Assembly: GCA_000701725.1 (NCBI GenBank)
Contig: JNJQ01000016.1
Span: 1-64,000, forward strand
DNA: 64,000 nt
Direction of reading: 5' to 3'
DNA from: Erysipelotrichaceae bacterium NK3D112
GTDB taxonomy: Bacteria; Bacillota_I; Bacilli_A; Erysipelotrichales; Erysipelotrichaceae
A program made the translations under genes and the position numbers. This document shows positions 45,974 to 55,460 of the stretch, piece after piece. The notes under the pieces were generated by a model. That model was given only the letters and a program-made list of their open reading frames with translations. It did not search any database and had not been told where the DNA came from. Each line of letters begins with the position of its first letter. The first letter of the stretch is position 1.

Positions 45974-46339
45974 ATGAAAGATCTGAACGAAGTCTGTATC
46001 AGCGGTACCCTTATGCGCGATCCTGTTCTGCGCAGAACCAGAGCCGACCATGACATGTGCACTGTGATGGTTTCCGTGATGAGGCCAGAGCCAAGCAAGG
46101 CCCACGACTATCTGGACGTGATCTGCTGGGAGGAGCTCGCCGCGAAGGTGGCGGATGAGTTCCGCGCAGGCGAAAGAATCCTTTTCAAAGGCAGACTCAG
46201 GAAAAACAACTACACATCAACCGACGGGCAGAAGCGTGTCAGCACCCAGATCATCGCCGATTATGTGCAGCGTCCCGAAGAGCCTGCTTACTATGAAAGC
46301 GCCGATGCCGCAGGCGCTTATGCGGAGAATATGGCATGA
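45974..46339 (+). CDS. single-stranded DNA-binding protein (SSB paralogue)
   Basis: 121 residues. OB-fold SSB pattern: NEVCISGTLMRDPVLR, DYLDVICWEELAAKVADEF and GERILFKGRLRKNNYTSTDG. Shorter than housekeeping SSB and lacking the acidic DDDIPF-like tip that recruits partners, so it is probably an accessory SSB. GGAGG before the ATG. Its stop overlaps the next gene's start by 4 bases. Confidence 0.85.
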   Translation: MKDLNEVCISGTLMRDPVLRRTRADHDMCTVMVSVMRPEPSKAHDYLDVICWEELAAKVADEFRAGERILFKGRLRKNNYTSTDGQKRVSTQIIADYVQRPEEPAYYESADAAGAYAENMA

Positions 46340-47634
46340 ACAGGATGCGGGCCGCACTGGTCTGTTTCACACTGATTCAAAGCACCATCCATCCGCTGCC
46401 AAAACAGGATACCGTCAGCCTGACAGTCATTGTGGAAGGCGAATATCCCGCTGAGAGTGAACTGAGTCTGAAACTCGTTGATCTGAAAGAGGGCACGGAG
46501 CGCGTGGAAACACTGGACTCGGAAACCTGCACCTTTGAGCTTCGCAAGGGCAGGGAATATCTTGCCTGTCTGAAAGACTGTCCGCCCGGTTTCATACCCG
46601 AAGAGGAATTTCTGATCAACAAAGCAGAAAGCACAAAAGATCTGGAAAAAACGTTTCAGCTTAATCCGCTGGAAGTCAGAATCATGCAGTATGACGCCGG
46701 TCCGGAAACATTTCTTGGCGGAGGAGAGCTTGTGCTCAGAGATGAAAGCGATGAGGAGATCTTCGCCTTTGCGCCGGATGAAGAGGGCAGGGTACTTGAT
46801 GAGGAAGGCAATCCTTTCCTGTTTGAGGCAGGCGCCTCCTATATACTGGCCCAGAAGGAAAGCGTGCCGGGATATGAGCGCGGATGCGAACAGCTGATCC
46901 TGATTCCGGAATTCATGGAACATAACGGTGAGCCTCTTACTGTTGAATATGAGCTGGAAAAGCTGTCCGGCGAGGAAGAACAGCCGGATCAGGCACCGCT
47001 GCCGTTCTATGAAATCAGACGCATTGCGCAGCCGCTTTACGGGGAAACAGATCCCTTTCTCAATGAGCCTGAGGAAGAGGAGAGCCTTCCCGAAACACCG
47101 CCGCAGATCACAGCCGTCCCTGTTTCCGTGCAGCCTTCCGCTGTCCGGATCCCCGAAGTGTATCTGAGCAGACCGGCGGATAAGGAAAGCGCGAAAATTG
47201 AAAACCGCATCGAGCGGGCGGGATTTGTTGTCAGGCTCCTGAATGAAGAAGGAAAGCATATCCCGGGAGCCTCCATCGCCGTGCTGGATGAAAACGGCAG
47301 AACCGTTGATCAGTGGCAAAGCAATGATCAGGATCATGTGGTGGAAGGAAGTTCCATCAAAGACGGCAGCACCTATACGGTTCACATGGTGAAACCGGCT
47401 GAAGGTTTCTCCGGCGCCGTCATTGATATCGAGCATACTGTCAAAGCGAAACCCGGCGACAGTCTGCCGGTGATTGAACTCTCTGATGTGCCTGTAAAGA
47501 AACAGAAAGCTCTGCAGAAAACCGAAACCGTGAAGAAAACAGTGAACTACGCCCTTTATGCATGTATCGCTGCTGCGGTATGCATATGCGCCGCTGTTGC
47601 GGCCGTATGTCTGAGCGGCAGACACAAACACTGA
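46336..47634 (+). CDS. SpaA/Cna-B-fold surface protein with C-terminal membrane anchor
   Basis: 432 residues. Weak signal-like N-terminus (RMRAALVCFTLIQS). Three beta-rich SpaA/Cna-B-like domains (about 27-95, 110-195, 293-375) are separated by a Pro/Glu-rich spacer (about 208-265). A C-terminal helix (about 397-427) and RHKH tail complete the protein. No LPxTG motif, so it is membrane-anchored rather than sortase-linked. No pilus sortase nearby. The 4-base overlap with an SSB gene is unexpected for a surface protein. Confidence 0.7.
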   Translation: MNRMRAALVCFTLIQSTIHPLPKQDTVSLTVIVEGEYPAESELSLKLVDLKEGTERVETLDSETCTFELRKGREYLACLKDCPPGFIPEEEFLINKAESTKDLEKTFQLNPLEVRIMQYDAGPETFLGGGELVLRDESDEEIFAFAPDEEGRVLDEEGNPFLFEAGASYILAQKESVPGYERGCEQLILIPEFMEHNGEPLTVEYELEKLSGEEEQPDQAPLPFYEIRRIAQPLYGETDPFLNEPEEEESLPETPPQITAVPVSVQPSAVRIPEVYLSRPADKESAKIENRIERAGFVVRLLNEEGKHIPGASIAVLDENGRTVDQWQSNDQDHVVEGSSIKDGSTYTVHMVKPAEGFSGAVIDIEHTVKAKPGDSLPVIELSDVPVKKQKALQKTETVKKTVNYALYACIAAAVCICAAVAAVCLSGRHKH

Positions 47635-47696
47635 AAATATTTTCATTAACTTGAATGAAAGGCATTTTCAAAGTCTGAAAGAATTCACATTCATGG

Positions 47697-47724
47697 TTGA
47701 CGGAAACAAAACCGATGGTATGAT
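47697..47724 (+). promoter_or_regulatory. his operon promoter
   Basis: TTGACG (47697-47702), 16-base spacer ending TGG, TATGAT (47719-47724): a strong extended promoter. Confidence 0.8.
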
Positions 47725-47730
47725 TGTATC

Positions 47731-47990
47731 AATCAAAAAGGCAAAGACGGGAAAGAGTATACGGTCCCATGTGCACAAGAGAGCTTCCGGATGGTGAAAA
47801 GGAAGCGGTACATGCCCGTGGAAACACATCCCTGAGCCGCATTTCCGAACGGAAACCAGTAGGGAATGACGCGGGTGCGCGTTACAGCACAGAAGTATGT
47901 CAGTACTTCATGAGGCCGTTCTTCGTGAGAAGGCGGTGAAATTGGGTGGAACCACGTTCAGGACGTCCCTTTATGCGGACGTCTTTTGTT
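47731..47990 (+). promoter_or_regulatory. histidine T-box riboswitch with terminator
   Basis: Stem I base GGGA/TCCC (47749-47752, 47829-47832), loop-E AGTA (47756-47759), and helix ACGG..CATGT/ACATG.CCGT. The specifier triplet CAC (47825-47827), after GAAA and before A, is a His codon matched by tRNA-His anticodon GTG. T-box core GGGTGGAACC with ACG (47944-47956). Terminator GACGTCC/GGACGTC (47962-47983) with a T run. Uncharged tRNA-His should stabilise the antiterminator and turn on hisZGDCBHAFIE. The base after TGG is A, which would not pair with discriminator C of the tRNA-His seen here. Confidence 0.92.
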
Positions 47991-48008
47991 ATAAAGGAGG
48001 CAATGGCC

Positions 48009-49112
48009 ATGACACAGATTCAGATTCCCTCGGGGATGCGCGATCTGACCAATGATGCGTGCGTCGCCAAGGATGCGCTCAGAAACCGGATCACCGAGAT
48101 CTATAAATCCTACGGTTACAGACCGGTGGAAACACCGCTGATCGAATTCTATTCAACCTACCAGAACACCTTCACTTCCCTGAAAGAGGAGACCCTGTAC
48201 AAATTCGTTGATGAAAGCGGACAGCTTCTGGTTCTGCGCACGGACATGACACTGCCGATTGCCAGACTCACCGCCGGCAAATACAGCCAGGATGAGTTCC
48301 CGCTGCGATTCTGCTATTGTTCCAATGTTTACAAGGTCAGACAGAGTTTCGCGGGCAAGCGCAATGAGGTCACCGATTGCGGCATTGAGCTGATCGGGCT
48401 GGATGATGCCAGTGATCTGGAAGTGCTCTGCTGTGCCCTGGATGTGATGAATGCCCTTGGCATTGAGGATTACACACTGGAGATCGGTAGCAGCTCTCTC
48501 TTTCGTGACGCATGCGCGCAAAGCGGTCTTGATGCGAAGCAGATCGGAGCGCTGGCCGATTATATCGACCGCAAGGAAATCCCCGCGCTGAACAGTTTCG
48601 TGGACACCCTGAATCTGGATGAGAAGAAGGCTGCCTTCTTCCGAAAGCTTCCGCTTTGCGGCGGCAAAAACGCGCTCACCCTGGCAAAGCAGCTTTGTTT
48701 CTCGGACAGTCTTTCCGAAGAAATCGAAAGCCTGATCAGCCTGAAAAACACCCTTGAGGAGCTAGGCTACAAAGATCATGTGACATTTGATCTTGGCAAA
48801 GTGCCGCATCTGGATTACTATACCGGCATCATCTTTGCAGGCTATGTCAGAGGCATCGGCACAAGCGTGCTCTCCGGCGGACGCTATGACGCGCTATTAA
48901 GCAAGCTCGGACGCGATCTGCCGGCGATCGGCTTCGGCGTCAAGCTGGACTATCTGCTCGACAGTGTTGCCGCAGATGAAACGCCCGTGACAAAACTTTA
49001 TTACCCCCGCGAAAAGGCTGCCGAGGCAATGAAAAAAGCCCGTGAATTGCGCAAAGAGGGACCGGTTGAAATGATCCCCTGGGAAAAGGATACGATGGAG
49101 GTGATCGGATGA
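48009..49112 (+). CDS. hisZ: ATP phosphoribosyltransferase regulatory subunit
   Basis: 367 residues from ATG 48009 (AAAGGAGG 8 bases upstream). HisRS-like catalytic-core fold without the C-terminal anticodon domain; IPSGMRDL, LRTDMTLPIARL and YYTGIIFAGY are diagnostic. Works with the short HisG to form the first enzyme and confers histidine feedback. First gene after the T-box; 4-base overlap with hisG. Confidence 0.93.
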   Translation: MTQIQIPSGMRDLTNDACVAKDALRNRITEIYKSYGYRPVETPLIEFYSTYQNTFTSLKEETLYKFVDESGQLLVLRTDMTLPIARLTAGKYSQDEFPLRFCYCSNVYKVRQSFAGKRNEVTDCGIELIGLDDASDLEVLCCALDVMNALGIEDYTLEIGSSSLFRDACAQSGLDAKQIGALADYIDRKEIPALNSFVDTLNLDEKKAAFFRKLPLCGGKNALTLAKQLCFSDSLSEEIESLISLKNTLEELGYKDHVTFDLGKVPHLDYYTGIIFAGYVRGIGTSVLSGGRYDALLSKLGRDLPAIGFGVKLDYLLDSVAADETPVTKLYYPREKAAEAMKKARELRKEGPVEMIPWEKDTMEVIG

Positions 49113-49750
49113 GCCTGTCAGTCGCACTTACAAAAGGACGCCTGGAAAAAGAGACCGTGGCCATGCTGGAGGCATGCGGCTACGGTACCGAAAGGCTGAA
49201 AAACAAGGGACGCGCGCTGGTGTTCCCTGATACAAAAAAAGACATCCGCTATTTCCTGGTCAAGGCCAATGACTGCATCACCTATGTGGAACACGGTGTC
49301 GCGGACATCGGCGTTGTCGGCAAGGACACCCTCATGGAAGGCGGCAAGGACTATTATGAAATGCTTGATCTGAAGATCGGAAGATGCCGCTTCATCGTGG
49401 CCGGCCTGGCGGGCGCCAATCCGCTGGAAAAAAGCGGCCATATCCGCATCGGCTCCAAATATCCCAATGTCGCTCTGGATTATTTCCACTCCAAAGGCAG
49501 GGATATCGAAGTGATCAAGATCGACGGCTCCGTTGAGCTTGCGCCGGTGCTCGGATTAACGGATGGAATCGTCGATATCATGGAAACCGGGGCGACCTTA
49601 AAGGAAAACGGTCTGGTCGTATACGATACGGCGGCCGAACTCTCCGCCCGCGTGATTGTGAACAAGGCGAGCTTCAAAATGAAGCGTGATGAGATCATGG
49701 AATTCATCAGTGATCTGGAAAGGATGGTGAATCATGCTGAAGAGAATTGA
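49109..49750 (+). CDS. hisG: ATP phosphoribosyltransferase, short form
   Basis: 213 residues, the short form that needs HisZ. SVALTKGRLEKE at the start, GVADIGVVGKDTL and DGIVDIMETGATLKENGL are family signatures. First committed step: ATP plus PRPP to phosphoribosyl-ATP. Overlaps hisZ by 4 and hisD by 17 bases. Confidence 0.95.
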   Translation: MSLSVALTKGRLEKETVAMLEACGYGTERLKNKGRALVFPDTKKDIRYFLVKANDCITYVEHGVADIGVVGKDTLMEGGKDYYEMLDLKIGRCRFIVAGLAGANPLEKSGHIRIGSKYPNVALDYFHSKGRDIEVIKIDGSVELAPVLGLTDGIVDIMETGATLKENGLVVYDTAAELSARVIVNKASFKMKRDEIMEFISDLERMVNHAEEN

Positions 49751-51014
49751 GAAAACCGCGACAAAGCAGCTCAGGGAGTATCTGGACTCACGCAATGCCC
49801 AGATTCCTGAAAACGTGCTGGTATCAGCTTCCCGCATCATTGCGGATGTGCGTGAAAGAGGCGACGCGGCGGTACGTGATTATACGAAGCAGTTCGATGG
49901 CGTTGATCCGGAAAGCTTCCGGGTCAGCGAAGAGGAAATCGATGAGGCAGTCAAAGCCTGCGATCCCTTCTTCAAAGAGTCCATGGAAAAGGCCAAAGCA
50001 AACATCGAATATTTCCATAAAGCACAGATTCAGAACTCCTATATCCTGCAGAAGGAATACGGCATCTTCCTTGGACAAAGGGTGCTTCCTCTGGAAAGCG
50101 TCGGCATCTATGTGCCCGGCGGCAGAGCGCAGTATCCCAGTTCTGTTTTGATGAATGCGATTCCCGCCCATGTGGCGGGAGTGAAGCGGATTGTCATGGT
50201 CACGCCTCCCAACAAAGAGGGCACCATCAATCCCAACATCGCTTTTGCGGCAAGACTTGCCGGTGTCTCTGAGATTTATAAGGTCGGCGGCGCCCAGGCG
50301 GTGGCCGCACTTGCCTATGGCACTGAGTCCATTAAACCGGTCGACAAGATCACGGGTCCGGGCAACATCTATGTCGCAGCGGCCAAGAAACTCGTTTACG
50401 GCAAAGTGGATATCGATATGATCGCCGGTCCGAGCGAAATCCTGGTCATCGCGGATGAAGGCGCTGATCCGGTTTATACAGCGGCGGACCTGCTTTCCCA
50501 GGCGGAACACGATCCGATGGCCAGCGCGGTGCTGCTGACAACCAGTGAAGCGCTTCTGGAAAAGGTCAATGAACAGCTGCGCATCCAGACGGACGCGCTG
50601 CCCAAAAAAGAGATCGTGGAAGCTTCCCTGAGAGATTACGGAACCGCGATTGTATGTGACACGATTGAGGAATGCATTGATTTCTCCAATGCGATCGCAC
50701 CGGAACATCTTGAACTCATGGTCAAAGATCCGATGCCTTATCTGAATCTTGTCCGCAATGCCGGCTCGGTATTCCTTGGCTATTACACCTGTGAATCCAT
50801 CGGTGATTATTTCGGCGGCACCAATCACGTGCTTCCGACTTCCGGCACCGCCCGCTTCTCAAGTGCGCTTGGTGTGGACGCCTTCATCAAGAAGTCTTCC
50901 TTCCTTTACTACACAAAACAGGCGCTGGATGCCTATGGCGATCATATTGTCAGTATGGCGCAGGAGGAACAGCTGCAGGCCCATGCCAATGCGGCAAAGG
51001 TGAGAATGAAATGA
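49734..51014 (+). CDS. hisD: histidinol dehydrogenase
   Basis: 426 residues, standard length. GPGNIYVAAAK, DMIAGPSEILVIAD and the zinc/catalytic GGTNHVLPTSGTARF are clear. Oxidises L-histidinol to histidine with 2 NAD+. Starts inside hisG; 4-base overlap with hisC. Confidence 0.96.
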   Translation: MLKRIEKTATKQLREYLDSRNAQIPENVLVSASRIIADVRERGDAAVRDYTKQFDGVDPESFRVSEEEIDEAVKACDPFFKESMEKAKANIEYFHKAQIQNSYILQKEYGIFLGQRVLPLESVGIYVPGGRAQYPSSVLMNAIPAHVAGVKRIVMVTPPNKEGTINPNIAFAARLAGVSEIYKVGGAQAVAALAYGTESIKPVDKITGPGNIYVAAAKKLVYGKVDIDMIAGPSEILVIADEGADPVYTAADLLSQAEHDPMASAVLLTTSEALLEKVNEQLRIQTDALPKKEIVEASLRDYGTAIVCDTIEECIDFSNAIAPEHLELMVKDPMPYLNLVRNAGSVFLGYYTCESIGDYFGGTNHVLPTSGTARFSSALGVDAFIKKSSFLYYTKQALDAYGDHIVSMAQEEQLQAHANAAKVRMK

Positions 51015-52039
51015 AAGCGATCCAGAGTTATACCGCCGCAAAACAGAGCGGCATCCTGCTCAATGCCAACGAAAACTCCAACGCGCTGGCAGAGAATATC
51101 CGCGAAGAAATTCTCGAAGCGGTGGCTTCCATCGATTTCAACCGCTATCCCGACACGGATGAGACGGAACTGCTGGAAGCCTATGGAAAGCAGATCGGCG
51201 TATCGGCTGAGCAGCTGCTGGCCGGCAATGGCAGCGACCAGATGCTCGGCTATCTGATCGGCACATTTCTCGGCAAAGGCAAAGTGCTCTGCACACTGAG
51301 CCCGGATTTTTCGATGTATGACTATTACGCCAGCGGCTATGAGGCTGAGGTGGTCAAATTCAAAACGGCAGAGGACGGATCATTCAGCGCGGAGGATTTC
51401 ATCGCTTTCGCGAAAGAGAACAACGCGGACATGATTCTGTTCTCCAATCCCAACAATCCCACCGGCTTCTGCATGAATACCGGTGAGATCGCAAAAATCT
51501 GTGCGGGACTGAGTGACATTCCGTGTGTCATTGATGAGGCCTATATGGATTTTGCGGATGAGGAAAGCGCGCTTGGATTAATCGGAAAGTATTCAAATCT
51601 CTATGTGACAAGAACACTTTCCAAAGCTTACGGCATGGCCGGCATCCGGCTTGGTTTCCTGATCTCATCCGTTGAGAATATGAAGCCGCTGAAACGGAAC
51701 TTTGTGCCTTATGCGCTCAACAGTGTCTCCATGAAAATCGCCTGCGTCGTTCTGAAACACGCCGATGTGTTTGAAAAACAGATTGCAGAGATCAAAACAT
51801 GCCGCAATGCGATGTATGATAAACTTGTCAGTCATCAGAGACTGCATATCTATCCGAGCCAGGCGAATTTCCTCTATGGATATTCCGCTGACAAGGAAAG
51901 AATGCTTCAGCTGATGGAGGAAAACAATATCGTAATACGCGATTACAGAGGAACGGATTTCTTCAGAATCACGATCGGCACAGCGGAAGAAAATGAGGCT
52001 GTGCTTGCCGTGCTGAAACAGTTCGGGGAGGAGTTATGA
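51011..52039 (+). CDS. hisC: histidinol-phosphate aminotransferase
   Basis: 342 residues, fold-type I PLP enzyme. PLP lysine in TRTLSKAYGMAGIRLG, NPNNPTGF loop and VIDEAYMDF are all present. Converts imidazole-acetol phosphate to histidinol phosphate. 4-base overlaps on both sides. Confidence 0.94.
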   Translation: MKAIQSYTAAKQSGILLNANENSNALAENIREEILEAVASIDFNRYPDTDETELLEAYGKQIGVSAEQLLAGNGSDQMLGYLIGTFLGKGKVLCTLSPDFSMYDYYASGYEAEVVKFKTAEDGSFSAEDFIAFAKENNADMILFSNPNNPTGFCMNTGEIAKICAGLSDIPCVIDEAYMDFADEESALGLIGKYSNLYVTRTLSKAYGMAGIRLGFLISSVENMKPLKRNFVPYALNSVSMKIACVVLKHADVFEKQIAEIKTCRNAMYDKLVSHQRLHIYPSQANFLYGYSADKERMLQLMEENNIVIRDYRGTDFFRITIGTAEENEAVLAVLKQFGEEL

Positions 52040-52617
52040 GAACAGCAGTCATTGACAGAAGAACAGCTGAAACAGACATCCATTGCGAATTGAATCTCGA
52101 CGGAAAGGGCGATACGCGCATTTCCACCGGGATCGGTTTCTTTGATCATATGATGACCCTGATGGCCTTCCATGGCCGCATGGACCTGGTCCTGAAAGCG
52201 GACGGGGATCTGGATGTGGATGATCATCACACCATCGAGGACTGCGGCATCGTGCTCGGTCAGGCCTTTAAGCAGGCCCTTGGCGAACGCACGGGCATTG
52301 CCCGCTACGGTTCCTTCACACTGCCGATGGATGAATCCCTGGCCAGTGTCAATCTGGATATCAGCGGCCGTCCGTATCTCGTGTTCAATTGTGAATTCAG
52401 CCGTGATTCCATCGGTATGATGGCAACCGAGATGGTGGAGGAGTTCATGCGCGCCTTTGCTTTCAACGCGGGCATCACCCTGCACATCAACCTGCATTAT
52501 GGAAACAACGATCATCATAAGGCGGAAGCGGTCTTCAAGGCGCTTGGCCATGCATTGAACGGGGCCATCGCACAGAACTCCGATGTGCTGATGAGCACGA
52601 AGGGAATGCTGGAATGA
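52036..52617 (+). CDS. hisB: imidazoleglycerol-phosphate dehydratase
   Basis: 193 residues, the single-domain form with no phosphatase module. Metal-binding motifs DHHTIEDCG and NDHHKAEAVFKA are intact. Because the phosphatase half is absent, another enzyme must act on histidinol phosphate. Confidence 0.96.
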   Translation: MRTAVIDRRTAETDIHCELNLDGKGDTRISTGIGFFDHMMTLMAFHGRMDLVLKADGDLDVDDHHTIEDCGIVLGQAFKQALGERTGIARYGSFTLPMDESLASVNLDISGRPYLVFNCEFSRDSIGMMATEMVEEFMRAFAFNAGITLHINLHYGNNDHHKAEAVFKALGHALNGAIAQNSDVLMSTKGMLE

Positions 52618-53222
52618 TCGGCATTATTGACTACGGCATGGGAAATCTGCGCAGCGTGGAAAACGCGCTGAAAAAGCTCGGAATTCCTTCCGTGATCAGC
52701 AGCGATCCCGCCGTTTTGAACACCTGTGAGAAACTGATATTGCCCGGAGTCGGCGCTTTCGGCGACTGCATGGCCAATATCACTTCACGCGGCCTTGATG
52801 TGTTTATCAGACAGTCCGTGAATGAGGGCAAACCGCTGCTGGGAATCTGTTTAGGGATGCAGATGCTGTTTGAGGAAAGCGAGGAAAACGGCCTTACACA
52901 GGGCTTCGGCTTTCTCAAGGGCAGAGTGATCCGCATGGAAACGGATCTTCCGGTTCCCGAGATCGGCTGGAATGAGCTGGAATTCAATCATGAGACAGCA
53001 CTGAGAAGCCTTCTGTCTGAACATCCGTATGTCTATTATGTCCATTCCTACTATGCATCTGATTATGATGATGCGGATCTGATCGGATATTCCATGTATG
53101 GAGAGATCAGAGTGCCCGGTCTTGTGATGAGAAACAATGTGATGGGAACCCAGTTCCATCCCGAAAAAAGCGCGGATGACGGACTGAAGATCCTGGCATA
53201 TTTCGCAAAGGAGTTTTCATGA
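52614..53222 (+). CDS. hisH: imidazole glycerol phosphate synthase, glutaminase subunit
   Basis: 202 residues. Class I amidotransferase triad: Cys in LLGICLGMQML, His and Glu in GTQFHPEKS. Supplies ammonia to HisF. Confidence 0.96.
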   Translation: MIGIIDYGMGNLRSVENALKKLGIPSVISSDPAVLNTCEKLILPGVGAFGDCMANITSRGLDVFIRQSVNEGKPLLGICLGMQMLFEESEENGLTQGFGFLKGRVIRMETDLPVPEIGWNELEFNHETALRSLLSEHPYVYYVHSYYASDYDDADLIGYSMYGEIRVPGLVMRNNVMGTQFHPEKSADDGLKILAYFAKEFS

Positions 53223-53941
53223 TTATACTTCCTGCAATTGATATGATCGCCGGCAAGCCTGTGCGTCTTTATCAGGGTGATTACGCAAAAAGCGAAATCG
53301 TCGCCGCTTCCGTGCTGGAAACCGCCCGCACGTTTGCGGAAAGCGGCGCTTCCTATGTTCATATGGTCGATCTGGATGGCGCCAAAAGCGGCAGCCGCGA
53401 AAATGCGAAACTGATCGCCGAAACCGCTCAAAGCATCACCTCACCGGTGGAAGTGGGCGGCGGCATCCGCACCATGGACGATATCAGCTGGTATCTGGAA
53501 AACGGTGTTTCAAGAGTCATTCTCGGCACAGTCGCGGTGGAAAATGAAGCGCTGCTCAAAGAGGCGCTCTCAAAGTATGGCGAAAAGATAGCCGTCGGCA
53601 TGGACTGCCGCAACGGTTATGTCGCAACCCGCGGATGGCTGGAATCCTCTCAGCTTTACTATCTTGATTTCGCGAAGCATCTTGAAGAGCTCGGCGTGCG
53701 CAATATCATCTTCACCGACATTTCCCGCGACGGCACGCTCAGCGGCCCCAATCTGGAAATGCTCAAGGAGCTTTCAGAACATGTCTCATGCGATATCACC
53801 GCCAGCGGCGGCGTGAAAAACATCGAAGATATCAAAGCCCTGAAAGAGCTCGGCCTTTATGGCGCCATTGCCGGCAAGGCCATCTATACAAAGGATCTTG
53901 ATCTGATTCAGGCGATCCGCGTCTGTCAGGAGGACTCATGA
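53219..53941 (+). CDS. hisA: phosphoribosylformimino-5-aminoimidazole carboxamide ribotide isomerase
   Basis: 240 residues, beta/alpha barrel with [14 protein letters not shown] (catalytic Asp), VGGGIRT phosphate loop and [14 protein letters not shown]. Standard length. 4-base overlaps with hisH and hisF. Confidence 0.96.
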   Translation: MIILPAIDMIAGKPVRLYQGDYAKSEIVAASVLETARTFAESGASYVHMVDLDGAKSGSRENAKLIAETAQSITSPVEVGGGIRTMDDISWYLENGVSRVILGTVAVENEALLKEALSKYGEKIAVGMDCRNGYVATRGWLESSQLYYLDFAKHLEELGVRNIIFTDISRDGTLSGPNLEMLKELSEHVSCDITASGGVKNIEDIKALKELGLYGAIAGKAIYTKDLDLIQAIRVCQEDS

Positions 53942-54699
53942 TCACAAAACGGATTATTCCCTGTCTGGATGTCAAGGACGGCAAAGTCGTCAAGGGCATC
54001 AATTTCGTGGGACTCAAAGAAGTCGGCGATCCCGCTTCTTTGGCAAAACAGTATTATGAACAGGGTGCGGATGAGCTGGTTTTCCTGGATATCACCGCCA
54101 CCCATGAACACCGTGACACAATGGTCCACATCGTCGAGAAAGTGGCGGAACAGGTCTTCATGCCTTTTACGGTAGGCGGCGGCATCCGCACCACCGATGA
54201 CATCCGCTCCATCTTAAGGGCCGGCGCGGACAAGGTCTCACTCAATTCGGCAGCGGTCAGAAATCCGCAGCTGCTCTCTGACGGCGCCAGGATGTTCGGC
54301 AATCAATGCATTGTTCTTGCGGTTGACGGACGCAGGCGGCAAAGCGGGGATGGCTGGAATGTGGTCATCAACGGTGGCCGCATCGATACCGGCATTGATG
54401 CGATTGAATGGATCAAAGACGGCGTCAACCGCGGCGCGGGAGAAATCCTCTTAACCAGCATGGACGCCGATGGCACCAAGGCCGGCTATGATATTCCGTT
54501 TCTCAAAGCAGTGCGTAACGCGGTCCATGTGCCCGTGATCGCCAGCGGCGGATGCGGCAGCCTTGCCCATTTTGCCCAGGTGTTTGAAGAGGACGCGGCG
54601 GATGCGGCTCTGGCAGCGAGTCTTTTCCACTATGGCGAGCTTACTGTCAAAGAGGTCAAGGAGTATCTGAAAGAGAGAGGAATCCCGGTGCGCTTATGA
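53938..54699 (+). CDS. hisF: imidazole glycerol phosphate synthase, cyclase subunit
   Basis: 253 residues, beta/alpha barrel. [18 protein letters not shown] and [14 protein letters not shown] hold the two catalytic aspartates. Pairs with HisH; its product chain releases AICAR to purine synthesis. Confidence 0.97.
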   Translation: MITKRIIPCLDVKDGKVVKGINFVGLKEVGDPASLAKQYYEQGADELVFLDITATHEHRDTMVHIVEKVAEQVFMPFTVGGGIRTTDDIRSILRAGADKVSLNSAAVRNPQLLSDGARMFGNQCIVLAVDGRRRQSGDGWNVVINGGRIDTGIDAIEWIKDGVNRGAGEILLTSMDADGTKAGYDIPFLKAVRNAVHVPVIASGGCGSLAHFAQVFEEDAADAALAASLFHYGELTVKEVKEYLKERGIPVRL

Positions 54700-55025
54700 T
54701 TAAAATCGATTTTGAAAAAGGAAACGGACTGGTTCCGTGCATTGTCCAGGACAACACAACCGGACAGGTGCTCATGCTGGCATACATGAATGAGGAAAGC
54801 CTGCAGAAAACGGTTGAGACAAAGCTCGCCACCTATTGGTCGCGCAGCCGCAATGAGCTTTGGGTCAAAGGCGAAACCAGCGGACATTACCAGCATGTGA
54901 AGGAGATTCTGGTCGATTGCGATGAGGATACCATCCTGCTGAAAGTGGATCAGGACACAGCCGCCTGCCACACCGGCAAATACAGCTGTTTCTACCGGAA
55001 TATCGACGGTGAGGAGGTCTTATGA
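54696..55025 (+). CDS. hisI: phosphoribosyl-AMP cyclohydrolase
   Basis: 109 residues, stand-alone His[31 protein letters not shown] and zinc-binding [20 protein letters not shown] are characteristic. Overlaps hisE by 4 bases instead of being fused to it. Confidence 0.96.
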   Translation: MIKIDFEKGNGLVPCIVQDNTTGQVLMLAYMNEESLQKTVETKLATYWSRSRNELWVKGETSGHYQHVKEILVDCDEDTILLKVDQDTAACHTGKYSCFYRNIDGEEVL

Positions 55026-55345
55026 ACGAACTTGAAAATCTTTATGCAACAGCCCTGGACAGAAAGGCAAATCCCGAAGAGGGCAGTTATACAACCTATC
55101 TTTATAACAAGGGGCTCGAAAAAATCCTCAAGAAGATCGGCGAGGAGTCAACCGAAGTTGTGGTCGCCTCATTAAGCCAGTCCAATGAGGAGCTCATCGG
55201 GGAAATCAATGATCTGATCTATCATCTGGTTGTGCTGATGGTGGAAAAGGGCATCACACTTGAGGATGTGGAGGCGGAAATGATCCGCCGTTCTGAGAAG
55301 CAGCATAATCTCAAAGCGGAGAGGAAGCCCGTCACGAAAGTGTAA
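55022..55345 (+). CDS. hisE: phosphoribosyl-ATP pyrophosphatase
   Basis: 107 residues, MazG-like all-alpha fold. [13 protein letters not shown] and [13 protein letters not shown] carry the acidic metal-binding residues. Last gene of the his operon; terminator follows. Confidence 0.96.
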   Translation: MNELENLYATALDRKANPEEGSYTTYLYNKGLEKILKKIGEESTEVVVASLSQSNEELIGEINDLIYHLVVLMVEKGITLEDVEAEMIRRSEKQHNLKAERKPVTKV

Positions 55346-55354
55346 AAGTACGCA

Positions 55355-55379
55355 TGCAGAGCGCTTTTACGCTTTTTTT
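55355..55379 (+). terminator. his operon terminator
   Basis: AGAGCG pairs with CGCTTT around CTTTTA, with seven T residues. An outer ATGCAGA/TCTGCAT pair flanks it. Confidence 0.7.
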
Positions 55380-55460
55380 CTGCATGAATCAGTGATATCT
55401 TTTTTATAGAGCACTCATTTTTTGTAATGCTTATACGGAGTGCGGCAGGGGGAAATTTGT

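Noticed and set aside
46318-47646. 442-codon open frame on the minus strand
   Set aside because: Antisense to the SpaA-fold gene. I preferred the plus strand because it has an ATGA overlap with ssb, three recognisable domains and a C-terminal anchor.
49824-50828. 334-codon minus-strand frame
   Set aside because: Antisense to hisD.
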